A stretch of 36,815 nt of DNA from Alphaproteobacteria bacterium (GTDB lineage: Bacteria > Pseudomonadota > Alphaproteobacteria > Micropepsales > Micropepsaceae). The stretch lies in assembly GCA_021324545.1 (NCBI GenBank), contig JAJPIX010000054.1:1-36815 (forward strand), written 5' to 3'. Of the stretch, positions 17,498-26,085 are shown piece after piece. The position numbers and the translations under genes are program-made. The notes below the pieces were generated by a model that saw nothing but the letters and a program-made list of their open reading frames with translations, made no database searches and was not told the origin of the DNA. Numbering within the stretch: position 1 is the stretch's first letter; the number at the start of each line of letters is the position of its first letter.

Positions 17498-19684
17498 TCA
17501 GAAAAAGCTCACCGGGTCCACATCCACCGTCAGCCGCACGCCGTTGGGAATCCTGGCAGCATCGAGCCAGACGTGCAGATAGGCCTGCACATCCACATTG
17601 CGTTCGGCCTGCACCAGAAGACGTTCGCGCGTCCGCCCGCGCAGGATCTGATAAAAGGCGGGCGTCGGTCCCCAGACTTTCAGGCCGCGTGCGGCCGGCG
17701 CGGCGGCGGCAAGCGCCCGCGCCGTCTCGCGCACCGTGCCGCTCTCATAGCCCGATAGGATGATTGCGGCCAGCCGGCCGAAGGGTGGGGCATGCGCGCG
17801 CTCGCGGAATTCCCGCTCCTGTTCATAAAATGCATCGCGGTCGCCGGCGGCCAGCGCCTTCAGAACCGCATCGTCCGGATTGCGCGTCTGGATCAGCACA
17901 AGTCCCCGTTTCTCGGCCCGTCCCGCCCGCCCCGACACCTGATGCAGAAGATGGAATGTCCGCTCGCGTGCGCGCAAACCGCCGCCGGCGCCGCCAAGGT
18001 CCGCATCGATCACGCCCACCAGCGTCAGCTGCGGGAAATGATGGCCCTTGGCCACGATCTGCGTGCCGATCACCACGTCGATTTCGTGCTTCATCATGGC
18101 GCGGATGGCGGCTTGGGTTTCGAGCGGGCCATGCAGCGTGTCGCTTGAGGCAATGGCAAAGCGCGCCTGGGGAAAGATGCGCGCGAATTCCTCCGCCACG
18201 CGTTCCACCCCCGGCCCGCAGGCCACAAGGCTGTGGGCGGCGCCGCATTGGGGGCATTGCGACGGCGTCGCGGTTTCAAAGCCGCAATGATGGCAGATGA
18301 GCTTGCGATGATAGCGGTGTTCCACGAGCCAGGCAGAGCAGTTGCGGCAAATCATCTTGTGCCCGCAGGCTTCGCACAATGTCAGCGGCGCATAACCGCG
18401 CCGGTTGAGAAACAGCATCGCCTGTTCGCCGCTGGCCAGGGCCACGGCAAGCGCCTCGCGCAGCGGCGTCGAGATGAAGCTGCCCGGCTCCCCGCGATGG
18501 GCGCGCATGTCAAGAAGCCGCACGTCCGGCATCACCGCCGCGTGCCGGTTTGCAAGCCTCACATGGGCGTATTTGCCGGTGGTGGCATTGACCCACGTTT
18601 CCAGCGACGGCGTGGCGCTCGACAGGATGACCGCGCAATCCTCGATACGCGCGCGCACCACCGCCATGTCGCGCGCGTGATAGATCACGCCTTCCTCCTG
18701 CTTGAATGCCTGCTCGTGCTCTTCGTCCACCACGATCAGCCCAAGCTCGGAGAACGGCAGGAACAGCGCGGACCGGGCCCCCACCACCACGCGCGCCTCG
18801 CCCTTCAACACCGCGCGGTAGATGCGCTTGCGTTCCTTCTGCGAAAGATCGGAATGCCATTCCGCCGGTCGGCAGCCGAAACGCGCCGCAAACCGGTCGA
18901 GAAACTGCACGGTGAGCGCAATCTCGGGCAGCAGGATGAGCGCCTGCTTTCCACAAGCCAGCGCTTCGGCAATGGCTTCGAAATAGGTTTCGGTCTTGCC
19001 CGATCCCGTCACGCCGTCAAGCAGCGTCGCCGAAAAGGCCTTTTTTGCAACGCCCTCACGCAGCGCGCTTGCCGCGACGATCTGCTCGCTGTTGAGTGCG
19101 GTGTGCGCAAAAGCGGGATCGGGCAGCGGCACCGGATCGAACTCCGGCAGAGCCACCTCTTTCAGGGCGCCCGTCTCGATCAGGCCGCGCACCACGGCGG
19201 CGGAGACATTGGCTTCTTCGGCCAATGCGGCGGGCGTCCGCGCCAATCCATCTTCGGCGATCCTGAGCGCGCGTTCGCGCGCGGGCGTCAGGCGCGCAGG
19301 TGTCGCTTCCCCCCGCACATAGGCAACGCGCGTGGTTTCCGGCTCGAAGGCAGACCGGGACCGCAGCGCCATGGCGAGCACATTGCCGGGAAGATTGAAG
19401 GTGTAACGCGCCACCCAATCGATGAAGTCGCACAGCTTTTCCGGCAGCCGCGGATATCCGGCAAGCGGCTCGGCCGTCTTGAGCCTGGCATCGGCCACCT
19501 GGCCATCGGCCTTGCCCCACACCACACCCAACACATCGCGCGGGCCCAATGGCGCAACCACCAGGCTTCCGCGCGGCAACTCCTGTCCGATCGCGTAATC
19601 GTAAGCGCCGGACAGCGGCAGCGGCAAAAGCACGCCCGCGCGCGGAACGGTCCCTGACCGGGGCTTCAAGGCTGCCTTGTTCAT
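17498..19684 (-). CDS. priA: Primosomal protein N' (replication restart helicase PriA)
   Basis: A 728-residue superfamily 2 DNA helicase that reloads the replisome at stalled forks. The N-terminal DNA-binding domain starts at [16 protein letters not shown], the Q-like motif is ALNSEQ (196-201), Walker A is GVTGSGKT (224-231) and Walker B DEEH (320-323). Two zinc clusters follow with eight cysteines in the patterns [13 protein letters not shown] and CHHC...CPQC. The helicase C-terminal motifs include [19 protein letters not shown] and [13 protein letters not shown]. Length is normal. It is divergent from the transaldolase gene, with only 33 bases between start codons. Confidence 0.97.
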   Translation of the reverse strand: MNKAALKPRSGTVPRAGVLLPLPLSGAYDYAIGQELPRGSLVVAPLGPRDVLGVVWGKADGQVADARLKTAEPLAGYPRLPEKLCDFIDWVARYTFNLPGNVLAMALRSRSAFEPETTRVAYVRGEATPARLTPARERALRIAEDGLARTPAALAEEANVSAAVVRGLIETGALKEVALPEFDPVPLPDPAFAHTALNSEQIVAASALREGVAKKAFSATLLDGVTGSGKTETYFEAIAEALACGKQALILLPEIALTVQFLDRFAARFGCRPAEWHSDLSQKERKRIYRAVLKGEARVVVGARSALFLPFSELGLIVVDEEHEQAFKQEEGVIYHARDMAVVRARIEDCAVILSSATPSLETWVNATTGKYAHVRLANRHAAVMPDVRLLDMRAHRGEPGSFISTPLREALAVALASGEQAMLFLNRRGYAPLTLCEACGHKMICRNCSAWLVEHRYHRKLICHHCGFETATPSQCPQCGAAHSLVACGPGVERVAEEFARIFPQARFAIASSDTLHGPLETQAAIRAMMKHEIDVVIGTQIVAKGHHFPQLTLVGVIDADLGGAGGGLRARERTFHLLHQVSGRAGRAEKRGLVLIQTRNPDDAVLKALAAGDRDAFYEQEREFRERAHAPPFGRLAAIILSGYESGTVRETARALAAAAPAARGLKVWGPTPAFYQILRGRTRERLLVQAERNVDVQAYLHVWLDAARIPNGVRLTVDVDPVSFF

Positions 19685-19717
19685 CGCTACACTTTCGTCC
19701 GTGATTCTGTCCGGTCA

Positions 19718-20380
19718 ATGGTCTTGAAGCTTTTCATCGACAGCGCCGATCCGAAGGAAATTGCGGCCGCTGCGGCCACCGGCCTTGTCGATGGCGTCAC
19801 CACCAATCCCTCGCTTGCAGCCAAGACGGGCCTTGACCTGATCGAAGCGCTCACCCAGATCTGCGCCCTCGTTCAGGGCCCCGTCAGCGCCGAGGTGCTG
19901 GCCACAGATACCGCCGGAATGATCGCCGAAGGCAGGCGCTACGCGAAGATCGCCAAAAACATCGCCATCAAGGTGCCGCTCACATGGGATGGGTTGAAAG
20001 CCTGCCGGAGCCTGAGAAGCGAAGGGCTGATGGTCAATGTCACGCTCTGCTTCTCGCCGGTCCAGGCGATGATGGCCGCAAAGGCCGGCGCCACCTTCAT
20101 CTCGCCCTTCATCGGAAGGCTTGACGATGCCGGCGAAGACGGCATGAGCCTGATCCGCGACATCCGGGCCATCTACGACAATTACGGCTTCGAAACGCAA
20201 ATCCTTGCCGCCTCCATTCGCAATGTTCCGCATGTGCGCGAAAGCGCGCTGGCCGGCGCCGACGTGGCCACGCTTCCGCCGGCGGTGTTCCGGCAGCTTC
20301 TCTATCATCCGCTTACCGACAAGGGGCTCGACGCCTTTCTGGCCGACGCCAGGAAGGCCGGCGTAAAGGTCCGCGAATGA
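19718..20380 (+). CDS. tal: Transaldolase of the small (TalC/fructose-6-phosphate aldolase) type
   Basis: A 220-residue transaldolase/FSA family protein. It starts [13 protein letters not shown], has [11 protein letters not shown], and the Schiff-base lysine is Lys85 in [11 protein letters not shown], the same number as in E. coli FSA. The phosphate-binding end reads SIRNVPHV. Transaldolase transfers a dihydroxyacetone unit between sugar phosphates in the non-oxidative pentose phosphate pathway. I cannot separate transaldolase from fructose-6-phosphate aldolase activity by eye. Its last four bases overlap the DUF484 start (ATGA), so it begins an operon with DUF484 and xerC. Confidence 0.93.
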   Translation: MVLKLFIDSADPKEIAAAAATGLVDGVTTNPSLAAKTGLDLIEALTQICALVQGPVSAEVLATDTAGMIAEGRRYAKIAKNIAIKVPLTWDGLKACRSLRSEGLMVNVTLCFSPVQAMMAAKAGATFISPFIGRLDDAGEDGMSLIRDIRAIYDNYGFETQILAASIRNVPHVRESALAGADVATLPPAVFRQLLYHPLTDKGLDAFLADARKAGVKVRE

Positions 20381-21066
20381 AAGATCGCGCCGAAACGCTT
20401 GCGCCGGCACAGGCCGCCGCCGAGGCGGTGAAAGCCTACATCCGCATGAACCGCGAAGCGCTCGCCGCCGATGGCGAGCTTCTGGCCATGCTCCTGCCGC
20501 AGCGCTTTCAGGCGGGCGAAGTGCGCGACCTGCAGCGTTTCGTCATCGAAAAGCTGGCAGCGGAAAATGCCGCCCTCAAGGCCGAACGCGACGGGCTCAA
20601 AGGCGCGCGCCGCGTGCCGCTCGGCGAAGGCGTGCGCAGGCTCGTGCTTGATCTCATCGATGCGCGCACTTTTGAAGAAGCAATCACCGTTGCGACATCG
20701 GCCGCGGAACGCTTTGGCGCCGACAAGGCCGCCCTCTGCGTGGAAAGCGAACACGCGCTGGTAGGCGGCGCAGACGGCGTGCGCATCATCGCGCCGGGAA
20801 CCGCAGAGGCCGTTCTGGGCCGCGAAAGCGTGGGCGCCATTCTGGCCAATGGCGGCGAGCTGCTGCTGGGCCCCGGCGGCGCGCAATGCAAGAGCATCGC
20901 GGCCTTCCGGCTGAAGATCGGCGCCGATACGCCGGCGGCGCTTTACGTTCTGGGCAGCGCGCGCGAAGGTTCGTTCGAAGGCGAAGAGACCGCCGCCGAC
21001 CTGAGCTTCTTTGCCCGCGCGCTCGAGCGGGCGATTCGGGCATGGCTCGATCTGCCGAAGATCTGA
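20377..21066 (+). CDS. DUF484 family protein (GAF-like)
   Basis: A 229-residue DUF484 protein. An N-terminal helical part contains [19 protein letters not shown] and the family stretch [24 protein letters not shown]-like alpha/beta domain follows from about residue 85, ending with [18 protein letters not shown] and [15 protein letters not shown]. The family's biochemical role is unknown, but its genes sit next to xerC in many proteobacteria, as here, where it overlaps transaldolase by 4 bases and xerC by 25. A role linked to chromosome dimer resolution or cell-cycle sensing is inferred from context only. Confidence 0.9.
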   Translation: MKDRAETLAPAQAAAEAVKAYIRMNREALAADGELLAMLLPQRFQAGEVRDLQRFVIEKLAAENAALKAERDGLKGARRVPLGEGVRRLVLDLIDARTFEEAITVATSAAERFGADKAALCVESEHALVGGADGVRIIAPGTAEAVLGRESVGAILANGGELLLGPGGAQCKSIAAFRLKIGADTPAALYVLGSAREGSFEGEETAADLSFFARALERAIRAWLDLPKI

Positions 21067-21950
21067 GGAAAACATGGCTCTCCGCGCTCGCCCATGAGCG
21101 GCGGCTGAGCCCGCACACGCTTCGCGCTTATGGCGATGATTCAAGGCGCTTTCTGGATTTTCTGCAGGGGCACTTCGGTGCTGTGCCCGATGAGCGCGCG
21201 CTTGGGCGCGTTTTGCCCGCCGACCTCCGGGCTTTCATCACCGACCGGCGCAATCAGGGCCTGAGCAGCAGGGGCGTGCAGCGCCTGCTCGCGGCCATCC
21301 GCAGTTTCTATCGCTGGCTCGCGCGCGAGGAAATTCTGGAAAATCCCGCGCCCCGCGGCGTGCGCACGCCGCGCGTCAGCCGCGGGCTGCCGCGGCCGCT
21401 CAGCGAGACGGATGCGGTCCGCACACTCGAAGAAGCGGCCGAAAACGGCATCGAATGGGTGGCTGCGCGCGATGTGGCGCTTCTCACGCTGCTCTATGGC
21501 GCAGGGCTTCGCATTTCCGAGGCCCTCAGTCTGAAGCGCGGCGATGCGCCGCTTGCCGAGACGCTCACCATTGTCGGCAAGGGGAAAAAGGAACGCAGCG
21601 TGCCGCTCCTGCCGGCGGTCAGGGATGCGGTCAATGACTACACGATGAAGCTTCCCTTTGCGCCCGGGCCCCGCGCGCCGCTTTTTGTTTCCCGCCGCGG
21701 CAAACCCATGAGCGCGCGGGAGGCGCAGGCCCTGATGCAGCGCCTGCGCTCGCGTCTTGGTCTTTCCGATCGCGCCACGCCGCATGCCCTGCGCCATTCC
21801 TTCGCCACCCATCTTCTGGCCAATGGCAGCGATCTGCGCAGTGTGCAGGAGCTGTTGGGTCATGCCTCGCTGTCCACCACGCAGACCTACACCGAAGTGG
21901 AAACGAGCAAGCTCATGGAAATCTACCGCCGCGCCCATCCGCGCGCCTAG
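21042..21950 (+). CDS. xerC: Tyrosine recombinase XerC
   Basis: A 302-residue tyrosine recombinase, partner of XerD in resolving chromosome dimers at dif. The N-terminal SAM-like DNA-binding domain spans about 6-95 ([20 protein letters not shown]). The catalytic set is complete: Arg157 ([10 protein letters not shown]), the lysine in [11 protein letters not shown] (about 180-182), His248 and Arg251 ([10 protein letters not shown]), His274 ([10 protein letters not shown]) and Tyr283 (QTYTEV). I took the ATG at 21042, inside the DUF484 gene, because the open frame upstream of it is arginine-rich noise. There is no sign of a phage or integron, so it is the housekeeping enzyme. Its stop shares the bases CTAG with the converging MFS gene. 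Confidence 0.95.
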   Translation: MARSAEDLRKTWLSALAHERRLSPHTLRAYGDDSRRFLDFLQGHFGAVPDERALGRVLPADLRAFITDRRNQGLSSRGVQRLLAAIRSFYRWLAREEILENPAPRGVRTPRVSRGLPRPLSETDAVRTLEEAAENGIEWVAARDVALLTLLYGAGLRISEALSLKRGDAPLAETLTIVGKGKKERSVPLLPAVRDAVNDYTMKLPFAPGPRAPLFVSRRGKPMSAREAQALMQRLRSRLGLSDRATPHALRHSFATHLLANGSDLRSVQELLGHASLSTTQTYTEVETSKLMEIYRRAHPRA

Positions 21951-23149
21951 ATCGTATCTATTTCTTCTTCGCTCACTCCTGTGGTGATGCGTCCGCCGTG
22001 CCAATGCTGCGCAAGCCAGCCCGCAAAGAGCACGGCACAACCGCCCATCAGCGCCATCAGAAGATAGGTGCGTCCTCCGGCAACCGCGTACACGGGCCCG
22101 CAGGCCAGCGTCGCAAGCCCCAGCGCAAGGCCGGATGAAAACACCGCGTAGAGACTCTGGGCCGTGGCGGCAAGCCGCGGCGGCACCGCTTTCAGGATGA
22201 AATACATCGCGCCCAGATGCGCGGTCGCAAAGGTGAGTGCGTGCAGAAGCTGGGCCAGCACGATCAACGGCAGGGGTGGATCGAAGGCCAGAATCGTCCA
22301 GCGCGCCACGCAACCGACGGCGCCCAGCATCAGAAGCCGGGTCGCACCCAGCCGCGCCACCACCGAACGGGACCGCGAGAACAGCGCGATCTCCGCGAAC
22401 ACGCCCAGGGGCCACAGAATGCCGATCAGCGTTCCGCTCAGGCCCAGCGCGCGCCAGTGCAACCCGCCATAGCCGTAATAGAAGGCATGGCTTCCCTGAT
22501 CGAAGCTGGCCGCTGCCAGGAAAAACACGAACACGCGCGAACGCAGAAGCTCGCGCGCCTGGCCAAGCGTCGTGCGAAGCTCAAGCCTGAAATCGTGCGC
22601 GGCCCGTTTTGGCGGCGGTGGCAGAAGATAGACGGAGATCACGCCAAGCGCCGCCGAAGCCAGAAGCCAGGGCGCGATCACCCAGATGCCGAATTGCGCC
22701 ACCAGCACGCCTGAAAGCACATTTCCCGCCACGAAGGCCGAGGAGGCGCACAGCCGCACATGGCCGTAGTCGAAGCCGAAGCGGTTGGCGAGCCGGACGC
22801 TGACGCTTTCCAGGAGCGGCGTGCTGGCGCCGCTTGCGATATTGGCGGGAATGGCGGCGGCAAAAATCAGCAGCGGCCAGACCGCCCAGCCGAGCAGGCC
22901 ATAGCCCAGCAGCATCACAAGCCCCAGGAAGATCATCATGCCGCGGCGATCGTTGTGCGCATCGGCGAAAATGCCGGTCAGCGGCGCAACAAAAACGCGA
23001 AGCAGCATCCCCGCCGAAAGCAGCGCGCCGATTTCCGCCGGCGAAAGCCCCCGGAACGCTAGCCACGCGCCGAAAAACGGCGTGTAGCCGCCGCTCAGCG
23101 TGCCGGAGGCGGCCTGTGCCAGGCCCAGGCGAAAGGATATGCCGCGCAA
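21947..23149 (-). CDS. MFS transporter, phenylpropionate permease (HcaT)-like
   Basis: A 400-residue major facilitator protein with about 12 hydrophobic helices. The N terminus ([22 protein letters not shown] in pattern, then a helix leading to the loop DAHNDRRG) resembles the PPP/HcaT group of proton-linked permeases for small organic acids; the exact substrate is unknown. The second half starts after a hydrophilic loop around residue 190. It begins three bases after the stop of the 148-residue gene upstream, so it is the last gene of a four-gene operon with that gene, the APH-type kinase and the AttH-like protein. It converges on xerC with a four-base overlap. Confidence 0.85.
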   Translation of the reverse strand: MRGISFRLGLAQAASGTLSGGYTPFFGAWLAFRGLSPAEIGALLSAGMLLRVFVAPLTGIFADAHNDRRGMMIFLGLVMLLGYGLLGWAVWPLLIFAAAIPANIASGASTPLLESVSVRLANRFGFDYGHVRLCASSAFVAGNVLSGVLVAQFGIWVIAPWLLASAALGVISVYLLPPPPKRAAHDFRLELRTTLGQARELLRSRVFVFFLAAASFDQGSHAFYYGYGGLHWRALGLSGTLIGILWPLGVFAEIALFSRSRSVVARLGATRLLMLGAVGCVARWTILAFDPPLPLIVLAQLLHALTFATAHLGAMYFILKAVPPRLAATAQSLYAVFSSGLALGLATLACGPVYAVAGGRTYLLMALMGGCAVLFAGWLAQHWHGGRITTGVSEEEIDTI

Positions 23150-23152
23150 GGC

Positions 23153-23599
23153 CTACATCGCCGGAAGCTTCAGAAGCCTTCGCGCCGCGGATGCTTTCAT
23201 GACGCCCCAGATGCGTTTTTCCGCAGCGCGCGCCTTTTCGCCCGGCAGGGCTTCCACATGCGCGTGCAGCGCAATCAGCAGCGTCCTCAGGCCGGCGTTG
23301 GCGCGATCAAGGGCCGCAATGTCGAAGCTTTCATCGTGCGCGCCGGCGGCTTCGGCGAGTTTCTCTTTCAGGGCGGCATCGGCAACAAGCGGCGCAAGCG
23401 CGCCAAACAGCTTCCGCATGTCGTCGTTGTCGGCGCCGCGGATGTTTGCGCCCTGGGCTGCGTCCTGCGCGGCGATCATCATCAGAAGGGCGATCAGCGA
23501 CAGCGTGCTTTGCGCATAGGGCGTTGCGATCATCGGCGCCAGCTCGAAAAGCAGGTGCGCGGCCGATTGCTGAAGCACGCGCGACGGATCGGGCCTCAT
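23153..23599 (-). CDS. Small helical protein of unknown function, DUF6285/LvaB-like
   Basis: A 148-residue protein, nearly all predicted alpha helix, with no signal peptide and no catalytic motif I can see. It opens MRPDPSRVLQQSAAHLLFEL and then a hydrophobic helix STLSLIALLMMIAAQD. The ATG at 23599 overlaps the kinase stop by four bases (ATGA). A small helical protein encoded right after an APH-type kinase is the arrangement of LvaB after LvaA in Pseudomonas levulinate catabolism, where LvaB is needed for the kinase. The N-terminal pattern is similar to that family in my reading, but I could not test this. The gene could instead be unrelated. Confidence 0.7.
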   Translation of the reverse strand: MRPDPSRVLQQSAAHLLFELAPMIATPYAQSTLSLIALLMMIAAQDAAQGANIRGADNDDMRKLFGALAPLVADAALKEKLAEAAGAHDESFDIAALDRANAGLRTLLIALHAHVEALPGEKARAAEKRIWGVMKASAARRLLKLPAM

Positions 23600-24621
23600 G
23601 CGATCGCCTCCAGCCGCTCGGCCAGGACCATGTTGTGCACCGAAAGCGGATACCAGCCGGAAAAGGCATTCACCGGCTCGCTGTTGCGCCCGTCCGCATA
23701 TTCGCGGGCCGCCGAAATCCAGATGGCAACGCCTTTGAGGCTTGCGAATATCTCCCACCAGAAAAGCGCGGACGGTTCGGCTTTCAGGCCGCTCGCCTTC
23801 TCCCACAGCGCGATGGCTTCCTCGCGCGGCACGGTGCCGGCCGGCCGCTTCGGATTGCCATGGCTCCATAAGGGGTCGAGCGCCCAGGCCAGATCCTCCA
23901 GCGGGTCGCCCAGATGCGCCATCTCCCAGTCCAGAATGCCGCGGATGTTGCCGTCCGCATCGAACAGGAAATTGCCGGTGCGGTAGTCGCCGTGCACGAG
24001 GGAAATCTTCTGTGCCCTTGGCGGCGGATGCCGCTTCAGCCAGCGAAGCGCGCCGCGCGCGATGGGCTGCGGCTCAAGTTCATCATCGTCGATGACCTTT
24101 TCCCAGCGGCCCACCTCACGCCGCCAGCAATCCTGCGCATCGCGGGCGCCGGCAAAATCCGCAATGCCAAGGGCTTTGGGATCGGCGCGCGCGATCTTTC
24201 CAAGGATGGTCCAGAATTGGCCGCCGATTTTCGCCGCATGGGCGCTGTACGGATCGGCCGAAAGGATGTTGCCCACCTGGCAGCCTGTGATTTCCTCCAT
24301 GATGAAAAATGGCCGGTCGAGAACCGCCGCGCTCTCCTCAAGCGCAATCGGCTCCGGAACCGGAAGGCCGAGCGCGTGCGCCGCCTGATAGGCGCGGAAT
24401 TCGGTTGCGCGTTCGGTTTCGATCAGGCTTGCCGGCGGATCGCGGCGAAGGATCAGTCCACGCTCGATCTCGCGCCCGTCTTTGCGCCAGCGTGCCCGGA
24501 AGCGATAGGTTTCCCGGCTGGCCCCGCCCGGAATGCGCGAAAGCCCGGCGATCTGCGCATCGTCTGCGGCGAATTTTCCCCTGAGAAATTGCGCAAGACG
24601 CGCCGGCAGATCATCGCTCAT
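23596..24621 (-). CDS. Phosphotransferase family protein (APH fold, ACAD10/LvaA-like kinase)
   Basis: A 341-residue aminoglycoside-phosphotransferase-fold kinase. The ATP-binding lobe includes RIPGGASRETYRFRA and the lysine-equivalent strand GLILRRDPP; PFFIMEEITG is the hinge; the catalytic loop is LVHGDYRTGNFLFD and the metal motif LDWEMAHLGDPLEDLAW. This pattern is that of the group of ACAD10/ACAD11 N-terminal kinases and LvaA, which phosphorylate hydroxyacyl-CoA substrates, rather than of antibiotic-modifying enzymes. Substrate is therefore inferred as a hydroxyl on an acyl-CoA or similar. It overlaps both neighbours by four bases (ATGA), so the three are translated together. Confidence 0.9.
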   Translation of the reverse strand: MSDDLPARLAQFLRGKFAADDAQIAGLSRIPGGASRETYRFRARWRKDGREIERGLILRRDPPASLIETERATEFRAYQAAHALGLPVPEPIALEESAAVLDRPFFIMEEITGCQVGNILSADPYSAHAAKIGGQFWTILGKIARADPKALGIADFAGARDAQDCWRREVGRWEKVIDDDELEPQPIARGALRWLKRHPPPRAQKISLVHGDYRTGNFLFDADGNIRGILDWEMAHLGDPLEDLAWALDPLWSHGNPKRPAGTVPREEAIALWEKASGLKAEPSALFWWEIFASLKGVAIWISAAREYADGRNSEPVNAFSGWYPLSVHNMVLAERLEAIA

Positions 24622-25715
24622 GGCGCGGTATCGAACAGTTCCCTGAAACCGGAAGGCTTGTGCGGCCCGATGATGAGCTGCTCCAGAACGCCCGCGCCGC
24701 GGCGTTCGCCATCGGGCGCGGAAAGCTTGGCCTCCACAAAAGCCTGCACATGCCAGAACCGCGGATCGTTTTCGTTGACGCGATCGAGCGCATAGGCGTC
24801 ATAGCCGACTTCGCATTCGCCCTTGTACATCCCATGTCCCCATTCGGGGTGCATGTAGCCGATGCCCGACATGTAGAAATTGAATTTTGGTGAAAGCTCC
24901 GCGCGCCATTGCCGATTCTCCGCATCGCGCGCTTCGATGACGGCGTGGCGCGCATGCCGCGTGCCGGATTTGAAGGTCAGGACCGATGAGCAGCGCGACA
25001 TGCGCACGGGTTCCGCATCGCCCAACCCGCCCACAGCCGAGGCCGTGTTCCAGGAGCGTCCTTCGCCGTCTGCATTGTCGTGGTAGAGCATGAACCGGTC
25101 GTCGAAATTGAGCGGCGCCCACAGCCAGTAGAATTGCGGGGGCCTTGGCGGGGCGGCCCCTTGCGAATCTGGCGAACCCACCGGGCGAATGCCCCAGGAC
25201 CTGTCGCGCGTGCCAAGCACGGATTTCAATTCGCTGCGGCGGCCTTCGACCGAAAGGAACCCTTCATACGCACCGTTCTGCGTAAGCCGGGTGTAATCGA
25301 GAATCGTGCGCGGGCCCTGGCGAAAGGTGAAGCGCGGTTCCTCCACCGCTTTGGCGCGCGCGCTGAAACAAACATCGGCTTCCAGGCCGTGCGGATTCCT
25401 GTCCACCCTCACGCGCAGCTTGCGCAGCGGCTCAACCACCTCGATCGCGATGGGGCCCACGCGCGTATCCATCCGCTCCATGTTGAGCAGGCGCGAGGCG
25501 CGCAGGTTGTGTTGCACACCATCGGCGATCACCGAAAATGCGGCGTCCATCACGTTGAGATGCGGATAGACGCCCAGCGCCGCGGCGAAGAAAACCCGCC
25601 CGTCGGGCGAATAGCCGTTGAAGAAATAGCGGTCGTAGAAATTGCGGTCGGTGCCGGCGGTGGCAATCGGCTCCGGCAACTGGTGAACCGGATAATCGTC
25701 GGCCTTGGTGAGCAT
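24618..25715 (-). CDS. AttH/CrtC-like lipocalin-fold protein (DUF7064/DUF7065 type), unknown function
   Basis: A 365-residue protein without a signal peptide. Conserved-looking parts are NFYDRYFFNGYSPDGRVFF, LGVYPHLNVMDAAFSV, RDRSWGIRPVG and a run of aromatics FYWLWAPLNFDDRFMLYHDN, then GYMHPEWGHG in the C-terminal half. The RDRSWGIR signature with two beta-rich halves suggests the AttH/CrtC (hydroxyneurosporene hydratase-like) double-lipocalin fold. Such proteins often accompany APH-type kinases, which is the case here: its last four bases overlap the kinase start. The start at 25715 is a choice among in-frame ATGs; none has a strong ribosome site. It is the first gene of the operon; the substrate is unknown. 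Confidence 0.75.
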   Translation of the reverse strand: MLTKADDYPVHQLPEPIATAGTDRNFYDRYFFNGYSPDGRVFFAAALGVYPHLNVMDAAFSVIADGVQHNLRASRLLNMERMDTRVGPIAIEVVEPLRKLRVRVDRNPHGLEADVCFSARAKAVEEPRFTFRQGPRTILDYTRLTQNGAYEGFLSVEGRRSELKSVLGTRDRSWGIRPVGSPDSQGAAPPRPPQFYWLWAPLNFDDRFMLYHDNADGEGRSWNTASAVGGLGDAEPVRMSRCSSVLTFKSGTRHARHAVIEARDAENRQWRAELSPKFNFYMSGIGYMHPEWGHGMYKGECEVGYDAYALDRVNENDPRFWHVQAFVEAKLSAPDGERRGAGVLEQLIIGPHKPSGFRELFDTAP

Positions 25716-25796
25716 GGCGATTTTTCGGCGGAAATGGCGGTCAGGCCGAGCATGGCCGAGCGCCTGCCCAAGAGCAACATCGGCCAAAATGGGCTG

Positions 25797-25825
25797 TTGC
25801 GGCGGCTGTCCGCCTCGCCTATTTT
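25797..25825 (+). promoter_or_regulatory. Promoter of tRNA-Thr
   Basis: TTGCGG (25797-25802) and TATTTT (25820-25825) are separated by 17 bases, and the tRNA begins 13 bases after the -10. The stretch between the -10 and the tRNA is C-rich (CCGCCCCC), the GC-rich discriminator typical of stringently controlled stable-RNA promoters. Confidence 0.6.
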
Positions 25826-25838
25826 CCGCCCCCTTCGG

Positions 25839-25914
25839 GCCGCCTTAGCTCAGCCGGTAGAGCAACGCATTCGTAATGCGTGGGTCGGGTGTTCGAGTCA
25901 CCCAGGCGGCACCA
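25839..25914 (+). tRNA. tRNA-Thr, anticodon CGT
   Basis: A 76-base tRNA with a 7-bp acceptor stem (GCCGCCT with AGGCGGC), a D arm from AGCTC, an anticodon stem ACGCA/TGCGT around the loop TTCGTAA, and a T arm with GTTCGAGTC. The anticodon CGT at 25872-25874 reads ACG, threonine. The CCA end is encoded. The tRNA is intact and I see no duplicated 3' end downstream, so it does not appear to be an occupied integration site. Confidence 0.97.
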
Positions 25915-26085
25915 TCGCAACCTTTGGCCTGCCGGCTCACCCGGTTCTCTGCAAATTTTACGGACTGGCGGGAGCCGACAACGCGACGCAACGCGGAAAC
26001 CATTTGTTGGCCTGTTCATCCGGCTTGTTTTGCCCAAACCCCAAAAAGATCAGACGCTTGAACGCCAACTTGCTGGGGGTTTTCC

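Noticed and set aside
21042..21950. Tyrosine recombinase as a phage or island integrase
   Set aside because: It sits with DUF484 in the conserved housekeeping context and has XerC length and motifs.
23596..24621. APH-fold gene as an aminoglycoside resistance determinant
   Set aside because: Motifs and context fit the ACAD10/LvaA-like metabolic kinases, not the antibiotic-modifying subgroup.
25839..25914. tRNA-Thr as an integration site for a mobile element
   Set aside because: No integrase beside it, no repeat of its 3' end in the following sequence, and neighbouring genes do not look foreign.
25819..26037. Minus-strand open frame of 72 codons across the tRNA (contains RLGDSNTRPTHYECVALPAEL)
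   Set aside because: This is the well-known false protein obtained by translating the antisense of a tRNA gene.
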